A stretch of 64,000 nucleotides of DNA from Erigeron canadensis (taxonomy: Eukaryota; Streptophyta; Magnoliopsida; Asterales; Asteraceae): positions 32,486,055 through 32,550,054 of the forward strand of contig NC_057762.1 of assembly GCF_010389155.1 (NCBI RefSeq), given 5' to 3'. The position numbers and the translations under genes were made by a program. Every line of letters begins with the position of its first letter. Positions within the stretch are counted from its first letter, which is position 1. The notes beneath the pieces are model-generated. The model was not told the DNA's origin and did no database searches. It was given only the letters and a program-made list of their open reading frames with translations. Positions 49,090 through 61,650 of this stretch are shown here, piece after piece.

Positions 49090-49290
49090 GTGAATTTTAC
49101 CTCAGACGCGTATGATGTGTCCTAATCGCACAACGAAAGAGTCCCGCACTAAGCGGATTTTAAATAGTCTTTCTCACCATACCACCTCCTTTATTGGAAA
49201 ATACCGTCAAAGAGAACCTACCAAGGCTCGAACTCGAGACTTTGGAGTAAACTCCCTCAGGTCCCGCATAGCAGGTTTACTTAGATTACC
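49090..49290 (-). mobile_element. Possible tRNA-derived SINE
   Basis: On the minus strand AGTCTCGAGTTCGAGCCTTG resembles a pol III B box (GGTTCGAGTCC), with a GC-richer body down to about 49090 in AT-rich context. A convincing A box and target duplication were not found, so this is tentative. The rest of 49290-49578 holds no gene. Confidence 0.35.
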
Positions 49291-49578
49291 GAAGTTTAGA
49301 GTAAATAATATATGGATATTGGATTGGATGCCCATATTACTTTAATATTGGATAGTTATCTTTTATATAACTGGTACACACTTCATTTTAAAACGAAAGT
49401 CTACTAAATACATTGACAGATCGATGGATCCTCTCGCCATGAAGATTCAAACAACATTATAATGTATAACGTTGTAACTAGAAATTTTTTACCATACATA
49501 TACAATCCTTTTAATGTCTATGCGTAAACAATCTCGACTTTGGTTCGTTTTTCTTCAAATATGGATGTATCCAACTAG

Positions 49579-52500
49579 TTAATAAGTGACCCGAACTCCT
49601 TGGTATCTAAGAATTTCTCCGATAAGCTCACCTTTACCTGACCCGACGTACCTCCCACATATCTCCCCATCTCTAATGAACAAAAAGGTCGGAACCTCAA
49701 CCACGTCCATGTCTTTCAAGAATTGCATACAACTAGCGTTCTCGTCACCATTCATCCTTGCAAAAACAGCGTTATCCATCTGTTTCGATAGTTTTAGCAC
49801 GGTAGGGTACACCTTCACACACGGGCCACAATGTTTTAGGCCAACGTCAAGCACAAGAAGTTTGCCATCCGCCTTGTGATCGCCAATTAGCTTCTCGACA
49901 TCTTCCCTGTTATGGAGTTGTACCTAAAAATTAATGTACAAGATGAATATGTTAAGTCCGTGCATCGCAATACAAAATTCAACTTCTTAAATAAAGGTTC
50001 TAAACATTTGATTCAAAAAGAAGCAAAACTTTGAGTAAAATACTAACATGTATATTCTTCTAATGGTCTTCAGGAATTACCATATATATTGGTCTTGGCC
50101 GGGTGATCTTTCATAAGGTTTGGGTTCAATTTAGCAGCCGTTGAAACAAGAATGTGCCAACTTTAGATGCTTAAACAGGTTAATTAAGGTTTGCAACATA
50201 TATTAAGTTTTTTTTATTATTTTTTTAAGGTTATACTAATTATTAAAAATAACACCCCTTATTAATAGTTACATGAAGAAATGTTTAAAATGTCTTTCTT
50301 TATTTATATTATATAGTATTTTCATCTCACACCCTTTAAAATTTTTTCATATATACAATCCCCTAACATTAATGATTAAATTACACTATCAATCATTTAT
50401 CTTTTAAAATATGTATTCATTAACCCTTTAAATTAATTACTTTTATATCAATTATCTACACCACTCGACATAGCCTCTATCACCAATAATCTCCCCACCA
50501 CCACAATATCGCCACAACAAACCCCCTTTTTGCACGTTGCTAATTTTCTGTTAATGGAATCCTAAACGTCATCTTTAATTGCTAAATAACAGCTTTAGAA
50601 AGCAAACTTAGACTTTGAGTTATGGTTTATGTATTTTCAAGTTTTTAAAGTCATTTCCAACCATACTACCTCTATTTCTAAAAATAGAAGGAAAATGGTA
50701 TTTTCATAGTATATGTTCTTCCTCTAAAATAATACGAGTAGCATCTATTACTAATTTAAAAACTTTACTTTATATTTACTTCATACCTATATTACTACTT
50801 CACCATTTTGCAATAAACTAAAAAGCAGCATGGTTTGATCGGTGGTAGATACTGGAAAGGTTGGAGGGCCTTTTCTACCATTTAGATAGAAACTGGAAGC
50901 AGCCTCTCTACTTTGGTAGAGGTAAGGTCTGCCTACATCTAAACCTCCCCCATACACCTATTGGGGCTCAAAACCCGCAGAAGGCGGCACTGAACGATTA
51001 CTTACTTTTACATTTTGTAATAAACTAGATAATAAATTAATTTTAAAAAACAGTTTTAGAGAATAAATAGGAAAGTTGATTTTCTCGGAAAAACTCCTTA
51101 AATATAAAACCATTGGAATGAGTTATTCTGTTATATATTGCCCCTCCATCATATTTAGAGGTAGATAAGTGTTACAAACACACCCATCTTTAGTTTCTGT
51201 GTAAAAGTATGTATACACAAGCAGGGACATATACGATCAGAGGCGGTACCAGAAAAAAATTTTAAAGGAGGGCAAAATTAAAAATTTCATAAAAAATAAA
51301 TCTAAATGGGGGCAAAATATTAAAAATCTATAGAAAAATATTAAAAATCTATGAAAATTTTAAAAATACATGACAAAATTTAAATTTTGAGGGAGACATT
51401 TGACCCCCTTGCCCCCCTTTAGTACGCTTCTGAGCAGGACACAGTTAAGATTTGACATTAAAACGGGCCAATTGAAAGAAATAATTGATCTAACATTTAA
51501 ATTGAAAACTTAAATAAGAATTTACGTTAATTTGAAGGAACTTAACACATTCTAACTCCCTACTTATAACTCTTTATCCGTATAGTAGGTAGTGTTGTTC
51601 CTACTCTAATTACTCGGCATGACGACTCTTTTTACTCACATAAGTCTAATGAGGTATCTTATAACTATTGCCGACCATTTTTCTGATTATTCTACCCATG
51701 AGGGGGATCTTAAATCAACTCGATCACCTAGCTAACCACCAGCTATATATTTGTTGTTGTTGGCCAGATAAATAGCTAAATAACTGAATGATAAACTACT
51801 AATTAACTACATGTAACATATACTATTCCTTCCGCTCATTAAAAGTATCTTACTTTAGATATTCAAAATCTTTGTCGTTGTTAACCTTTGACTTGTAATT
51901 CTTTTTTATTTTGCGTTATATAAAAGTTAATAAATTTATATCAAAAAATAACACTTTTTAAAACACAATCAATTCATATAACTTTCATAAGTTATTGTTT
52001 AATACACATTAAATTATTTAAGGTCAAATTTAAAAAAGAATTTGAAAGTTTAAAACAAAAAACTTCTAATGAAACCTTGGTAATTAATGTTGTAGCACAC
52101 ATCCAAAACCAAACTATGGTCTATCCAAATATATAGCTCGATCTTATTTCTATTTTAGGATGAGTACGTCGAATAGAGATATCAGAAACACCTCACTATA
52201 AAAATGGAAGTGTGGGATCCTCCCAATTTTAGTCATTCGCGTCAGATTTAAGAGATGGAGAAATATTTCAGGATTAAAATCCCACGAACTTGTCGAATTC
52301 CATCTTTTGTTTTACAAGTTAAAAATAACGTTAAACCGGCCAACAATTAATGGAAAACACATATGTCATAAATAAAGAGGATATATTGATGCATGGTTGG
52401 AAAACTTACAACGCCGGAGTGATTATCGCCATAATACAAAACATCACCCATTAGCATATCTGGCCCAATCCCTTCTTCTTCATGAATCTTCTCCATATTC

Positions 52501-52988
52501 TTATAAAAGCTAAAGTGAGGCACCTTGTCAATCTTCTCCCTCTCACAGAGCTCTTTCGTATCATCAGATTCATCACCCACAACCAACAAAAACACCACGT
52601 CACTGCATGTCCGGCTTAACTGCACCATAAACGGATACATATCGCTGCTTTGTTTACTAGTAGTTGCCGCAAATTCAACCACTACCAATTTTTGTTTAGC
52701 ATCACGTAAAGCTTGGTCGAATTCGACCATAGTGTGGACACGTACAACTTTGTCTTCTTCTTTTTTTGTCTTTGCAGTTCCACTGGCTGCAGCGCTGCCA
52801 GTACTGGTAGCAGCGCCGCTACCAGTGGCATTTGCTATAAAAAGTGGTGGTGGTAAGATAGATTTTTGAGGTTTTATAGGAAAGAATGATTGGAGTTTAG
52901 GGTTGTAATGGGAAGAAAAATTGTTGAGTTTGGTTGTGGAGCAAAGATTTTGAGGGGGTTTGATTATGAGGTTTGTGAAGGCTGCCAT
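49579..52988 (-). CDS. CDSP32: CDSP32, chloroplast double-thioredoxin protein
   Basis: Plastid stromal thioredoxin-like protein of about 32 kDa, drought- and oxidative-stress induced in other plants, known to reduce plastid peroxiredoxin and to interact with methionine sulfoxide reductase B1. Exons (minus): 52410-52988 and 49579-49923, joined GTT|GTA without phase shift; 307 aa, close to the family length. Residues 1 to about 52 are a Ser/Asn/Pro-rich transit peptide ([20 protein letters not shown]). The first thioredoxin module (about 80-190; [20 protein letters not shown]) has no C..C pair. The second carries HCGPC at 224-228, the redox site, followed by [20 protein letters not shown] and [21 protein letters not shown] 2486-bp intron separates the two modules. 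No break seen. Confidence 0.95.
49924..52409 (-). other. Long intron of CDSP32
   Basis: Donor GTAAGT and acceptor TTTTTAG fit. It contains a SINE copy (50830-50985), a CCACCACCACAATATCGCC-type segment (50450-50520) that may be a further degraded Helitron relic, and a GGGGGCAAAATAT-rich repeat (51241-51420) opening AGGCGGTACC. No gene inside. Confidence 0.6.
50830..50985 (+). mobile_element. SINE copy (Au/TS-like), plus strand
   Basis: GGTAGAGGTAAGGTCTGCCT followed by AAACCTCCCCCATACACC parallels the minus-strand copy at 36071-36234 (GGTAGAGGTAAGACTGTCTA, CACCTCCCCCATACCCC). The preceding GAAACTGGAAGCAGCCTCTC also matches the complement of the other copy. Ends are approximate. Confidence 0.6.
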
Positions 52989-54492
52989 TATTGATGGCTT
53001 GAGCTAGAATGGTTGTGTGGTGTGGTGGTGGTGATATGGTGGGGAAGGAGAAGGAGATTGGGTTGAAAAAGAGATGGAATGAGGGTGTTAAAATCTAGTG
53101 AGAAAGGATTGGAACCACTCATCGAGTTTGAAGCTCATCCACCAATATCCACCATTCACTTTGATTTTTTTTTTTCTTTCATAATATACGTACCTATTGA
53201 TGTTGATATTGATATTTCTAATTATTATAATAAACGGATAAATGTATCGATATATAGGCTAGCTTTACATACTTAATTTATTTTATATATCCTTTTTTCT
53301 AAAATTAATCTTAAGTGAAGGTTTTAGTTATTATCTTGTACGTCTTTTGATTTGTTAAACGATTTATGGTTTGACTTAATTCATTTTGTAAGATATATGC
53401 ATGTGTTTCTTGAATTGTCATATATTGCATGATGTGAAATATTTACTTTTATTGAAGATTAAACTTCATAACAGAAACATATTTAATCGAATATATCAAT
53501 ATACCAGACTAAATTTATTTTAAATTTAAAACAAAAGATTTGAATCCCTTTTTGAACCAAATCAGATAATAAACGAACAAATAACTAAGTAGGTAGGAAA
53601 TGAAAGCAGAATTTATTCTGATCCTCCCACATGTTCAATCCTTTTTAACGGTTTTTCCTAGAGATCTTTATTGAAAAATAATACAAGGAAATTTCTAGTC
53701 CAAAATAGTCTTTCAGTCAGTAAAGAAAAAATAATATGTATTAACAAAATTTTTATTGATTATATTGAAACCTAGTTATTATTCCAAACTTATCCTCAAG
53801 ATCGATAAACGACATACTAATTAAAAAAAAATTAAACATATCCCATTTGATTCATTATCTTTATGCCCGATAATTAATGGTTATTAACTCTTGATGGGCT
53901 TGGGTTATTTTTTGTGGGCCGAAATGAGGAAGATTAAAATACTGGGATACTTTTTTGCCAACTTGCGCACACTTCCACTCTTACAAGAGAAGGCCATATA
54001 CTTGGGCTTCTCTAACCTTTTCTATATATTACGGTATGTTTAGTGACAAGCTTTCAACCAGTTTTAAAAATTACAAGTTTTAAGAATTTCAAGCTTTAAA
54101 CTTCTAAGGAAGAACTCATACCCAATAGCAGCTTGATTTAGTTTGAATGAGCTTCAAACTTTTAAGTCTCCTGAAGAGCTCAACTTAAACGCTACCAAAA
54201 GTAAATAAAACCCATAACGAGCTTCAAATGGCACCTTTTTGATGGTTTTTGAAATTGGGATCACGACCGTAGAAATTTTTACCAATACCAACTTATATGG
54301 AAATGAGATCGGTATCACATTTTGGTAATTTTCGAAACAATTATCGCAAATACCGCGATTGGTACAAAAGGTAACCATGCATCACCCACGAGAATTAGTA
54401 CATGGTATTAAACACATTCTAACCTTCTAAGCTAGTGGAACCTCCTCGAACTTTATATTTGAACTATAAGAAACTAGACCAATTATATTATA
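52989..54492. other. CDSP32 upstream region and intergenic
   Basis: The first 100 bases upstream of the ATG are G/T-rich on the plus strand and probably the leader. Beyond that the sequence is AT-rich with no recognisable gene. No convincing TATA box was chosen. Confidence 0.4.
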
Positions 54493-54790
54493 CTAGCCTG
54501 GTGCTCGCGCGTTATAGCGGCTTAAAAGGTGATCACAATATTAAACGGCGAGGGTGGAGATGGAAGGTGGCGCGTGATGGTGTTGATTGCGGTAGTAGAG
54601 ATGGAAGGCGGTGTTGATAGAAGGTCTTAGGTAGAGATGGAAGGCGGTGGTGATGAAGAGTCGGATGTGTGTTACGATTAGTCAGAAACGGGGGAAAGAG
54701 GTCATTAGGGGTTTTAATTTGAAGTAATGGTATTTTTGGAAGAAAAAAGATGTTGAAATTCTTAATCCCTATTCTTATCTTTATTAGGAA
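54493..54790 (-). mobile_element. Non-autonomous Helitron relic (GGTGG-rich)
   Basis: Minus-strand 3' end reads CGCGCGAGCACCAGGCTAG, then T. The plus strand shows GGCGAGGGTGGAGATGGAAG repeated with variations (54547-54660), as in the relics at 22234 and 26755. The 5' terminus is about 54787-54790 (CCTAATAAAGATAAGAATAG on the minus strand). Confidence 0.55.
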
Positions 54791-54793
54791 TTA

Positions 54794-55920
54794 CTAGCAT
54801 GGTACCCACGCGTTGCAGCGGATACCATTTACGTCTCATTTCGTTATTATCGAAAACAACATACAAGTAGACAATCAACTAAGAAGATCCTACCATACGT
54901 TGTTTGATGTCAATATGTTTCCGGTGGTATAACTACACTATATGACTCAAGAAACTTTAAGTACACAAGTACTGGTGAATGATAGGAATATGGGAGTTAC
55001 AAACATCTCGTTTAGTGATAGCTAACAAAGATATCGACTAAATAATTTTTAATGGTATTTATATAAGTTTAGTGCACCTCACCCATGATTATGGTGAGGC
55101 ATAACATAACATGATATACTAAACCACTTTGATACTAACAATAATGTACTGTATCGTTATTAAACAAAGTATAAAACGAAAGTTTAATGCTTGTAATAAG
55201 CCATAAAAAACACAGTTCTATAATAATCCAATTGAAACATAGTTTATTTAATCACCACTATTAACACCAAAAATAACAGTAGACTGTACCTTATTACTTA
55301 TACCAATACCAAAGTAATCGAATAACATGATACTCGTATTTAAGACAAATGATACTTAAGAAAAATACTATCAGCGCAATCTTTCATCCTACGAATGCGT
55401 TGAATAAGTATAAGGTGATCGAGTTCCTGCATACGCTCTTCAGCCAACATTGATCATTCATCTCGAAGATAAGATCTTCGCACACCCCCCCTAGACTCTA
55501 TAGTACATCTATTACAAGAAATAAATTCAAAATAATAATTTTGTTACTATTTCTATTTAAATAAGCAACACGAAATTCATTATTATACAAGATCAGAATC
55601 CAATAAAAAAAAATTATGTTAGTAAAAGACAACACACAATATATACCAAAGTTACCATGGGAAGATATAATTACACATCAGATTTTTACCTAGACAGGAG
55701 ACCCTCCATTAGAAGCTGGGATTCGGGCACCAGCAATGGATTATGGACAACATCAGCAGGAGATGGAGAACCTGTGTCTACATCGCCACAAGACCCTTCA
55801 GTATAATTCATAAGCCAAAAATGACACGTTAATTGTTTTTCCTTCTTTTGTTGTATGCACGTTGTCAAAAGAAAGTGACCTGGCAAATGATGGTGCCTTT
55901 AGTTTCTGTTTCTATCCTGA
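54794..55920 (-). mobile_element. Second adjacent Helitron-like end and enclosed DNA
   Basis: CTAG at 54794-54797, with minus-strand context CAACGCGTGGGTACCATG just before it and T after, is a second Helitron-type 3' end only four bases from the previous element. The 5' end was not found, so the right limit is arbitrary. On the minus strand around 55680-55920 a coding-like stretch includes GLNEHIRIETETKGTIICQV and, in another frame, ENCODED-like debris with a stop between; I do not recognise the protein. It may be captured host DNA, but that is conjecture. Confidence 0.4.
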
Positions 55921-57788
55921 TATGTTCGTTGAGGCCTCGAAAGGTTTGTGATAAAATGGTAGTATGAAAGTTTTATATGAAATGAAAGGTTTTTATATAC
56001 AATTATGGAATTTATTATGAAATAATTAAAAGATTGGTCAAAACGTTTTGAAAATTTTTTCCAATCCCCATTCATGGTGCCGTGGGATTTGTATATGTAA
56101 AATAGGAAATTTTAATTGATAATAATGATTTGATAACAATAAATTTCTAATTACCATAATTAGATGATTTTGTGCTTATTATGCCAATGGTACGTAACGT
56201 GGATGGTCAGCAACCTTTTAATGAATTGATAACAATGAAATAATTTTAGATGGGGTCATAATAGATATATATAGATAACAGCAAAGATCAAAAGTTCTCT
56301 CTAATGTTAGCTGTATTTTTTACTGTAAAAAGAAATAATATTTTATGCTTAATTATTTTATTATTACTGTAAACATATACATCTTCTAACTTTTTACCCC
56401 TTCGTGACCTCTACTTTTCTTTCACCCCTTCATTACTTACTCTTCTTTCAACCAAATTGAATCACTTGATCTACTATATCCCGATGTATCTTCAACAACA
56501 TTCAACCAACTTGAATTTCGATTCGCAGGTGTCATTGTTTCGTTTGTCTTTGTTTTTATATAATATTAACTTTTTGATCGTCTGTTTGATCTTTGATTTT
56601 TTGCATGGAAGCTTCTTCTTTTCTATTCACTCAATTATATTTTCTCATATTAGGAGTGGTTGTTTTCTTTTTTATTTCATGTTATTTTTTTTTTATATGG
56701 TTCCTTTGTTTGTGTGATACGTGAGATTAGGACCAATTTGGCTATATTTGTTGTTGTTGCTTGTTTTTTTTACTCATCAAACCACTAAGGTAAATAAGTT
56801 CTTTGCATTCTAATGATTTATATATAGGCCAAATATTTGAGACCAACTGTTTGATCTAAGTCCTCAACCAAAAGTGTAGTATTGTATTGTGTACATCAAA
56901 CCAGTAATACGTAAAAGGTTGTTTTTTTTCATGATCTGTTGGTTAGCCTAATAATTGTTAGGATTTTGGTTTTTTTTTTTGTTGTCATTTTCTCATGACT
57001 AAAACAAATGAAATTTACAGTGTGCACAATTTTGAAAAGTTGACAGTTGTTGATAAAAACCTTTCTTGAGTGGAATTCCTTTAGTATTTATCAACTTTTA
57101 TGTATACAAAATGTTTTCTATAAACGTTACTGCATAGTACTCGTATATAATTTTGACAAAAGTACATCAGGCTTGCATGAAAAGCAGGTTAGAATGTATG
57201 AATTGTACCACTAACTACATTAAATTCTTATGCACACACTTAAATAAATGTTTTGATGCAGGTCAAACGAAGCAGCCAAAAACATATCGCGAACTACAAT
57301 AAACCCTTCGCAAGCTTACAGCTCTTCTATGAATATGCAAGTTAGATTCACAAGAATTATATATACAACGATAAGATTAACAGAATTAACAAACGTGCAG
57401 CAACGCGCAGGGTTATCTACTAGTTTGTTAACAATTGGTAAGGCTACCCTTGGCACTTATTTTATGTTCACATTACTTTCGTATCCTCTATCTTATGTTT
57501 ACATTACTTTGCTTTTTTTTATCCATTATTTTTGAACGACATACATTGGAATTTGAATAACTACAAGACTACAACAATGTAACACATGACAGTAAAAGTA
57601 GTGATTTTAATAAAGTGAAATAGATAATGACGTATTTGACCGAATCTTGTTGAGATTCTCTATGGGCATGTAATTTTACAGCTTTTTTTAGAAACCTGAG
57701 TGACCCGACCCATATACATTAGTAATAAGTACAACGTATGAACGTATCATATACACTCACATAGTTTTCTTTCATTCTTAAACATCAG
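55921..57788. other. Region upstream of the MFS pseudogene, no gene recognised
   Basis: AT-rich. ORFs at 56457-56717 and 57329-57535 are hydrophobic or plain but do not match the missing N-terminal segments of the transporter downstream. A possible acceptor at 57261 and donor at 57438 exist, but the encoded residues fit no family I know. Confidence 0.4.
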
Positions 57789-60700
57789 TGATATTAGCAT
57801 ACAGTAGGGGAAAGGCTTTTTACTTGGCATCTATGGGGCTCGGTACTCTTATCAACATACTTGGTGGTGGGGCTGTCTTCTGCATCGCACACGCTTATGT
57901 GGTACTCATCTTATTATTTTGACATTTCGCGTTGAAACTACGCAATTTAAGGTGTATTGTATTTGATTTGATTTGAAAACCATCGGTCAGGCAGATAATG
58001 TAGCTGAGCAAGGACGATCATCAGCATTTGGAATCCTTTCCGGTCTCCAATCATGTTCATTCGCTTTTGGTTGCTTCGTTACTCATTTCCTCCCATCTGT
58101 TGCATCTGTTTTCCAGGTAGTTACATGCAACTCGTTGTGCGTACTTGGATTGGTTGCTCAAAAAAGTGTTAAGTTTGCGATCTATTTGTGAAATATTTTA
58201 GATATCTGCAGGATTAGCAATTCTTTCTGTAGTATACATGAGAATTTTTTTGCCCGAATCTAATATGGATAAATCAGTGATTGGTGGTTTCTCAAAAGAC
58301 GATATAACTACAAGCCAGGGTCTCATTGAGAAAGGGAGTAGCAACACTCGATGTTCTTTACACCGAACCACTCCTTTTTGTGATTCAGTTTCTCTCTTAA
58401 AAAGCAGGTATGTGTCACCCCTAGTCGTGAAAAAAGTAAATATTTTTCATCCAAACAAATGGAAATTAAGCATAGGTAAACGGGTTGTCCTACTTGAAAA
58501 CTAATACAAAAATTACACTGAAATTTCTTGCAGTCGGACATTTATACAAGCAACTATCGTGTCATTCTTCACCCAACTTGGTCAACTTGGCATAGAGACT
58601 TCATCAATGGTACTTAATCTGCACGATTATTTACTAGAATAAACAACTATGTATTTGGTATTATGCTACTCGTATTTTCAGTCTTGATCGTTTGTTGGCA
58701 TTTTGTAGTTCTATTTGAAGTCTAAATTGACAAAGACCAGTTTTCTGAGTTAAATATCATCACTGGGATTACTGGAACCACATCGCAAGTAAATCTTTAC
58801 CGTGTACTCATCTCATAGTTATGGTATCCATTGTTCTTTGGGTAGTGATATTCGTACCACAGTTTTTAATAAGTCTACCACAATGTATCATAACTTATGC
58901 ATATCATACAACTGTTTAATGCACACTAGTGTTAAAAAAAATCAAAAGTTGTGGTACAAATATCATTGCACCCTTGTTCTTTAGGCCTAATTCGGGTATA
59001 TTTCATATATTGTATTGAAAAAATGCAGATGATCCTTCTGCCCATGTTGACTAGGGTAGTCGGTGATGAAAAACTTCTTGCACTTGGGCTTGCTTTCAAC
59101 TGCATATATGTAAGCAAATGACTACCGACATAAATGAATTTTCTTTAAGACTTCTGAGATCTTGCATTTAACTAGCCATGCACTTGAAAACCGGTTTCTG
59201 CAAAACCGGGTTGGAAAACCCGAAACCGAATCCGGTCAAACCTCGGTTTGACCAAAACCGGTTCAGGTTTTGGAAAACCCGATAGTTTGAAACTGGTTTC
59301 GGTTTTGGGATTCAAAATCGGGTAGTTAGGTTTTGGGCAAAAACACCGAAAAAAAACAGTAAAAAACCGGTCCACCTTTGACCAAAAGCCGGTTTCAAAC
59401 CAGTTTGGGTTTGGTCAAACCCGGTATCTAGCCTCGTTGACCAAACCCGGTTCGGGTCAGGTCGAGCAAAACCCGACTTTTGTGCTTTGGAAACAAATTA
59501 CTTTAGTACTAAAATTACCCGTCCCACAAAATGTCTATAATGAAATTGAAACACGGTTTTAGAAAAGTTATCATCCGATAAGATATTACCTTTAGTTTTT
59601 TGAAAAACTTTGATTTCTTAAAAATGGATACTTTTTTTTTTGGAACAAACACATATAGTGATATGAACATTCAGTCATTCATTGTGGGACTCAGGTTGAA
59701 GACATGTAGAATGCTTATTCATTCCCTACAAAAAATCCAAGATCAATCCTTGCATAGTTGCAAGACTTGCATGTTTAACCAAAATGATTGTCAAAGTAAA
59801 TGGATAACAAGCTTAACATATTCCTTGAATTGCAATGCAGATATTTCTTTATGCCCTAGCCTGGAACTCCTGGGTAACTACTTATGTACTAAGCAAATAC
59901 TATATATTTACTGATTATACTTAATTGGAAAGTATATTTGATCTCTTTACTGTGTCTTGGATTTCCTAACTAGCTAGTTTGATTGAACAGGTTCCTTGTC
60001 TTGCAACGACACTTCACATTGTTGCCATTATTGGAGGTCCATGTGTGAGTTGATATCCACATTTTTTTCTTTGTGTACTTGCTAATTTACTTTCAGTTTT
60101 AACATCATCTGCCCTCTTTAGTTACGGAGCATTGTATCCAAACAAGTTGGTCCTACGGAGCAGGTAATTTGTTACATTCTTCCCGCATATGTAGTAGACA
60201 GTAGTTATGGAGTAGTTGTGGCATAATGGATGGGTCAATCTGGTTTTGTAGCACATCAAAAATTTTAATTTGTTTAGAAACTGTTTGGTGATGGGCTGAT
60301 GGTTGGGTTGATATGAAACACTTTTGTCTGGATCTTTTTAACATTATTGATTCTATATTATAAAAAGCTTGTTATCATAATAATCATCTACTAATTGAGT
60401 AAAGCATTTAGCAAATTATATGCATTTGAAATACATTTTTTGAGACTTTTTACTTCTTTTCTACCTATTTAAGATAAATTAAACATGCCTGGATAAACCA
60501 TTTGATTAATTGATAAGTGGAAACTCCTACATCCAGTGTGTAGTGCAAGTCGGAACACTATTTGCAGTGGTTAGACGACTAATAAAACTTTAACAGTTTA
60601 AGTTGATTAAAAAGCCTACTAATTTCTCAATCCTAGTTTTTCTTGTAGCTACAATCCACTTCATTGTATATCGATTTATTACACCAAATTAACTGGGTAA

Positions 60701-61214
60701 TTCTTTCCATCTTTTAGGGCAAGGCACAAGGATGCAATATAGGACTAAACTCATTTGCAAATATCATCTCCCCATGGATTTTCAGTCCTCTAACAGGTCA
60801 AAAAACAACCTCAAACCTATGTTGTTTCATCATCATATATATTTGATTTTTGCTAATATATACGAGTATTGTTCTGTTTTGTTTATTGTGTCACCAGTTT
60901 TATTCTTGTCTGATCATGCTCCATTTGATTTTCCTGGTTTTAGCCTTATGTGTGCCGGCATTCTTGTGGTAATGTTCAAATCTTTCTATATTGGTTTCTT
61001 ATATATAGAAGTGTTTAAATGTATATGGGCTGGGTAATGGGTCGACACAAATTAACTTCAACGGGAGTAACTTTTAGCACTTGTCAAACACATGAAACAT
61101 AACTTGAAATATGTTCATTTGCAGACGATAGCATTCATCCAGAGTATCTTTATGAAGGCACCATCGACTCCTCAACCCAATCTAGATTCAAAAGTAGACT
61201 CTGGGGAAACATAG
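57789..61214 (+). pseudogene. MFS transporter (HIAT/TetA-like, MEE15 group), truncated and frameshifted
   Basis: Membrane carrier of the major facilitator superfamily, similar to Arabidopsis At2g16970-At2g16990. Exons seen: 57789-57901, 57991-58116, 58202-58407, 58534-58609, 58709-58788, 59029-59109, 59841-59873, 59991-60044, 60122-60163, 60718-60796, 60898-60968, 61125-61214. Landmarks: ILGGGAVFCIAHAYVADNVA, GILSGLQSCSFAFGCFVTHF, VVYMRIFLPES, KQVGPTEQGKAQGCNIGLNS, HAPFDFPGFSLMCAGILV. The first transmembrane helices (about 90-100 residues) are not found upstream. In exon 58709-58788 FYLKSK is out of frame with DKDQFSELNIITGITGTTSQ, consistent with a small deletion. Splice sites elsewhere remain intact, so decay is recent or another start is used. 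Substrate unknown. Confidence 0.75.
59170..59490. repeat. CCGGTTT-rich repeat in an MFS pseudogene intron
   Basis: Dense AAACCGG/CCGGTTT and AAAACCCG motifs in both orientations, similar in style to 148-768 and 27020-27200. Minus ORF 59172-59375 arises from this composition. Confidence 0.5.
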
Positions 61215-61544
61215 CTATGCTTATCTAGAATACGTTATTCCATCCTTCTATCTTGTATAGGTTGTACATTGTTGTACTTATATTACTGTAAAAAAGTGTG
61301 CTAGTGAAATATATCAAGGGTAAATGATGACGACAAAATGTACTGAAATGGTGGTGAAAAGGGATTGTTTGATAAGATGTTTATATAAATGGGTTCGATC
61401 AGAGCGGTTGGTTTATAGGGTACATCCTGTTGCCTGGCAGATATCCAACCGGGTTCTGTCTAACCGGAGGTCTTGAAAATGCCAGTCCAACCACGACCTG
61501 ATCGGTTTGAAAACATTGGTGTTTATGCATAGATGATCTCTAAT

Positions 61545-61650
61545 AGGTTGCCAATTCACCTAGGTGGGTTGGTCATGAGATTTTGTCAAAGATTCCTTGT
61601 GTGAAGGTATAAGGTTCAAACCTGGTATAGACGTTTATGTAAAAATTAAT
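61545..61650 (+). mobile_element. Possible tRNA-derived SINE fragment
   Basis: GGTGGGTTGGTCATGAG resembles a pol III A box and AAGGTTCAAACCTGG, some 45 bases later, a B box (GGTTCAAACC). The block lies in AT-rich DNA after the pseudogene. No clear tail or target duplication was fixed, and a complete tRNA fold is not present. Confidence 0.45.

Noticed and set aside
61545..61650. True tRNA gene
   Set aside because: A- and B-box-like motifs occur, but the sequence does not fold into a convincing cloverleaf by eye; a SINE fragment is more likely.
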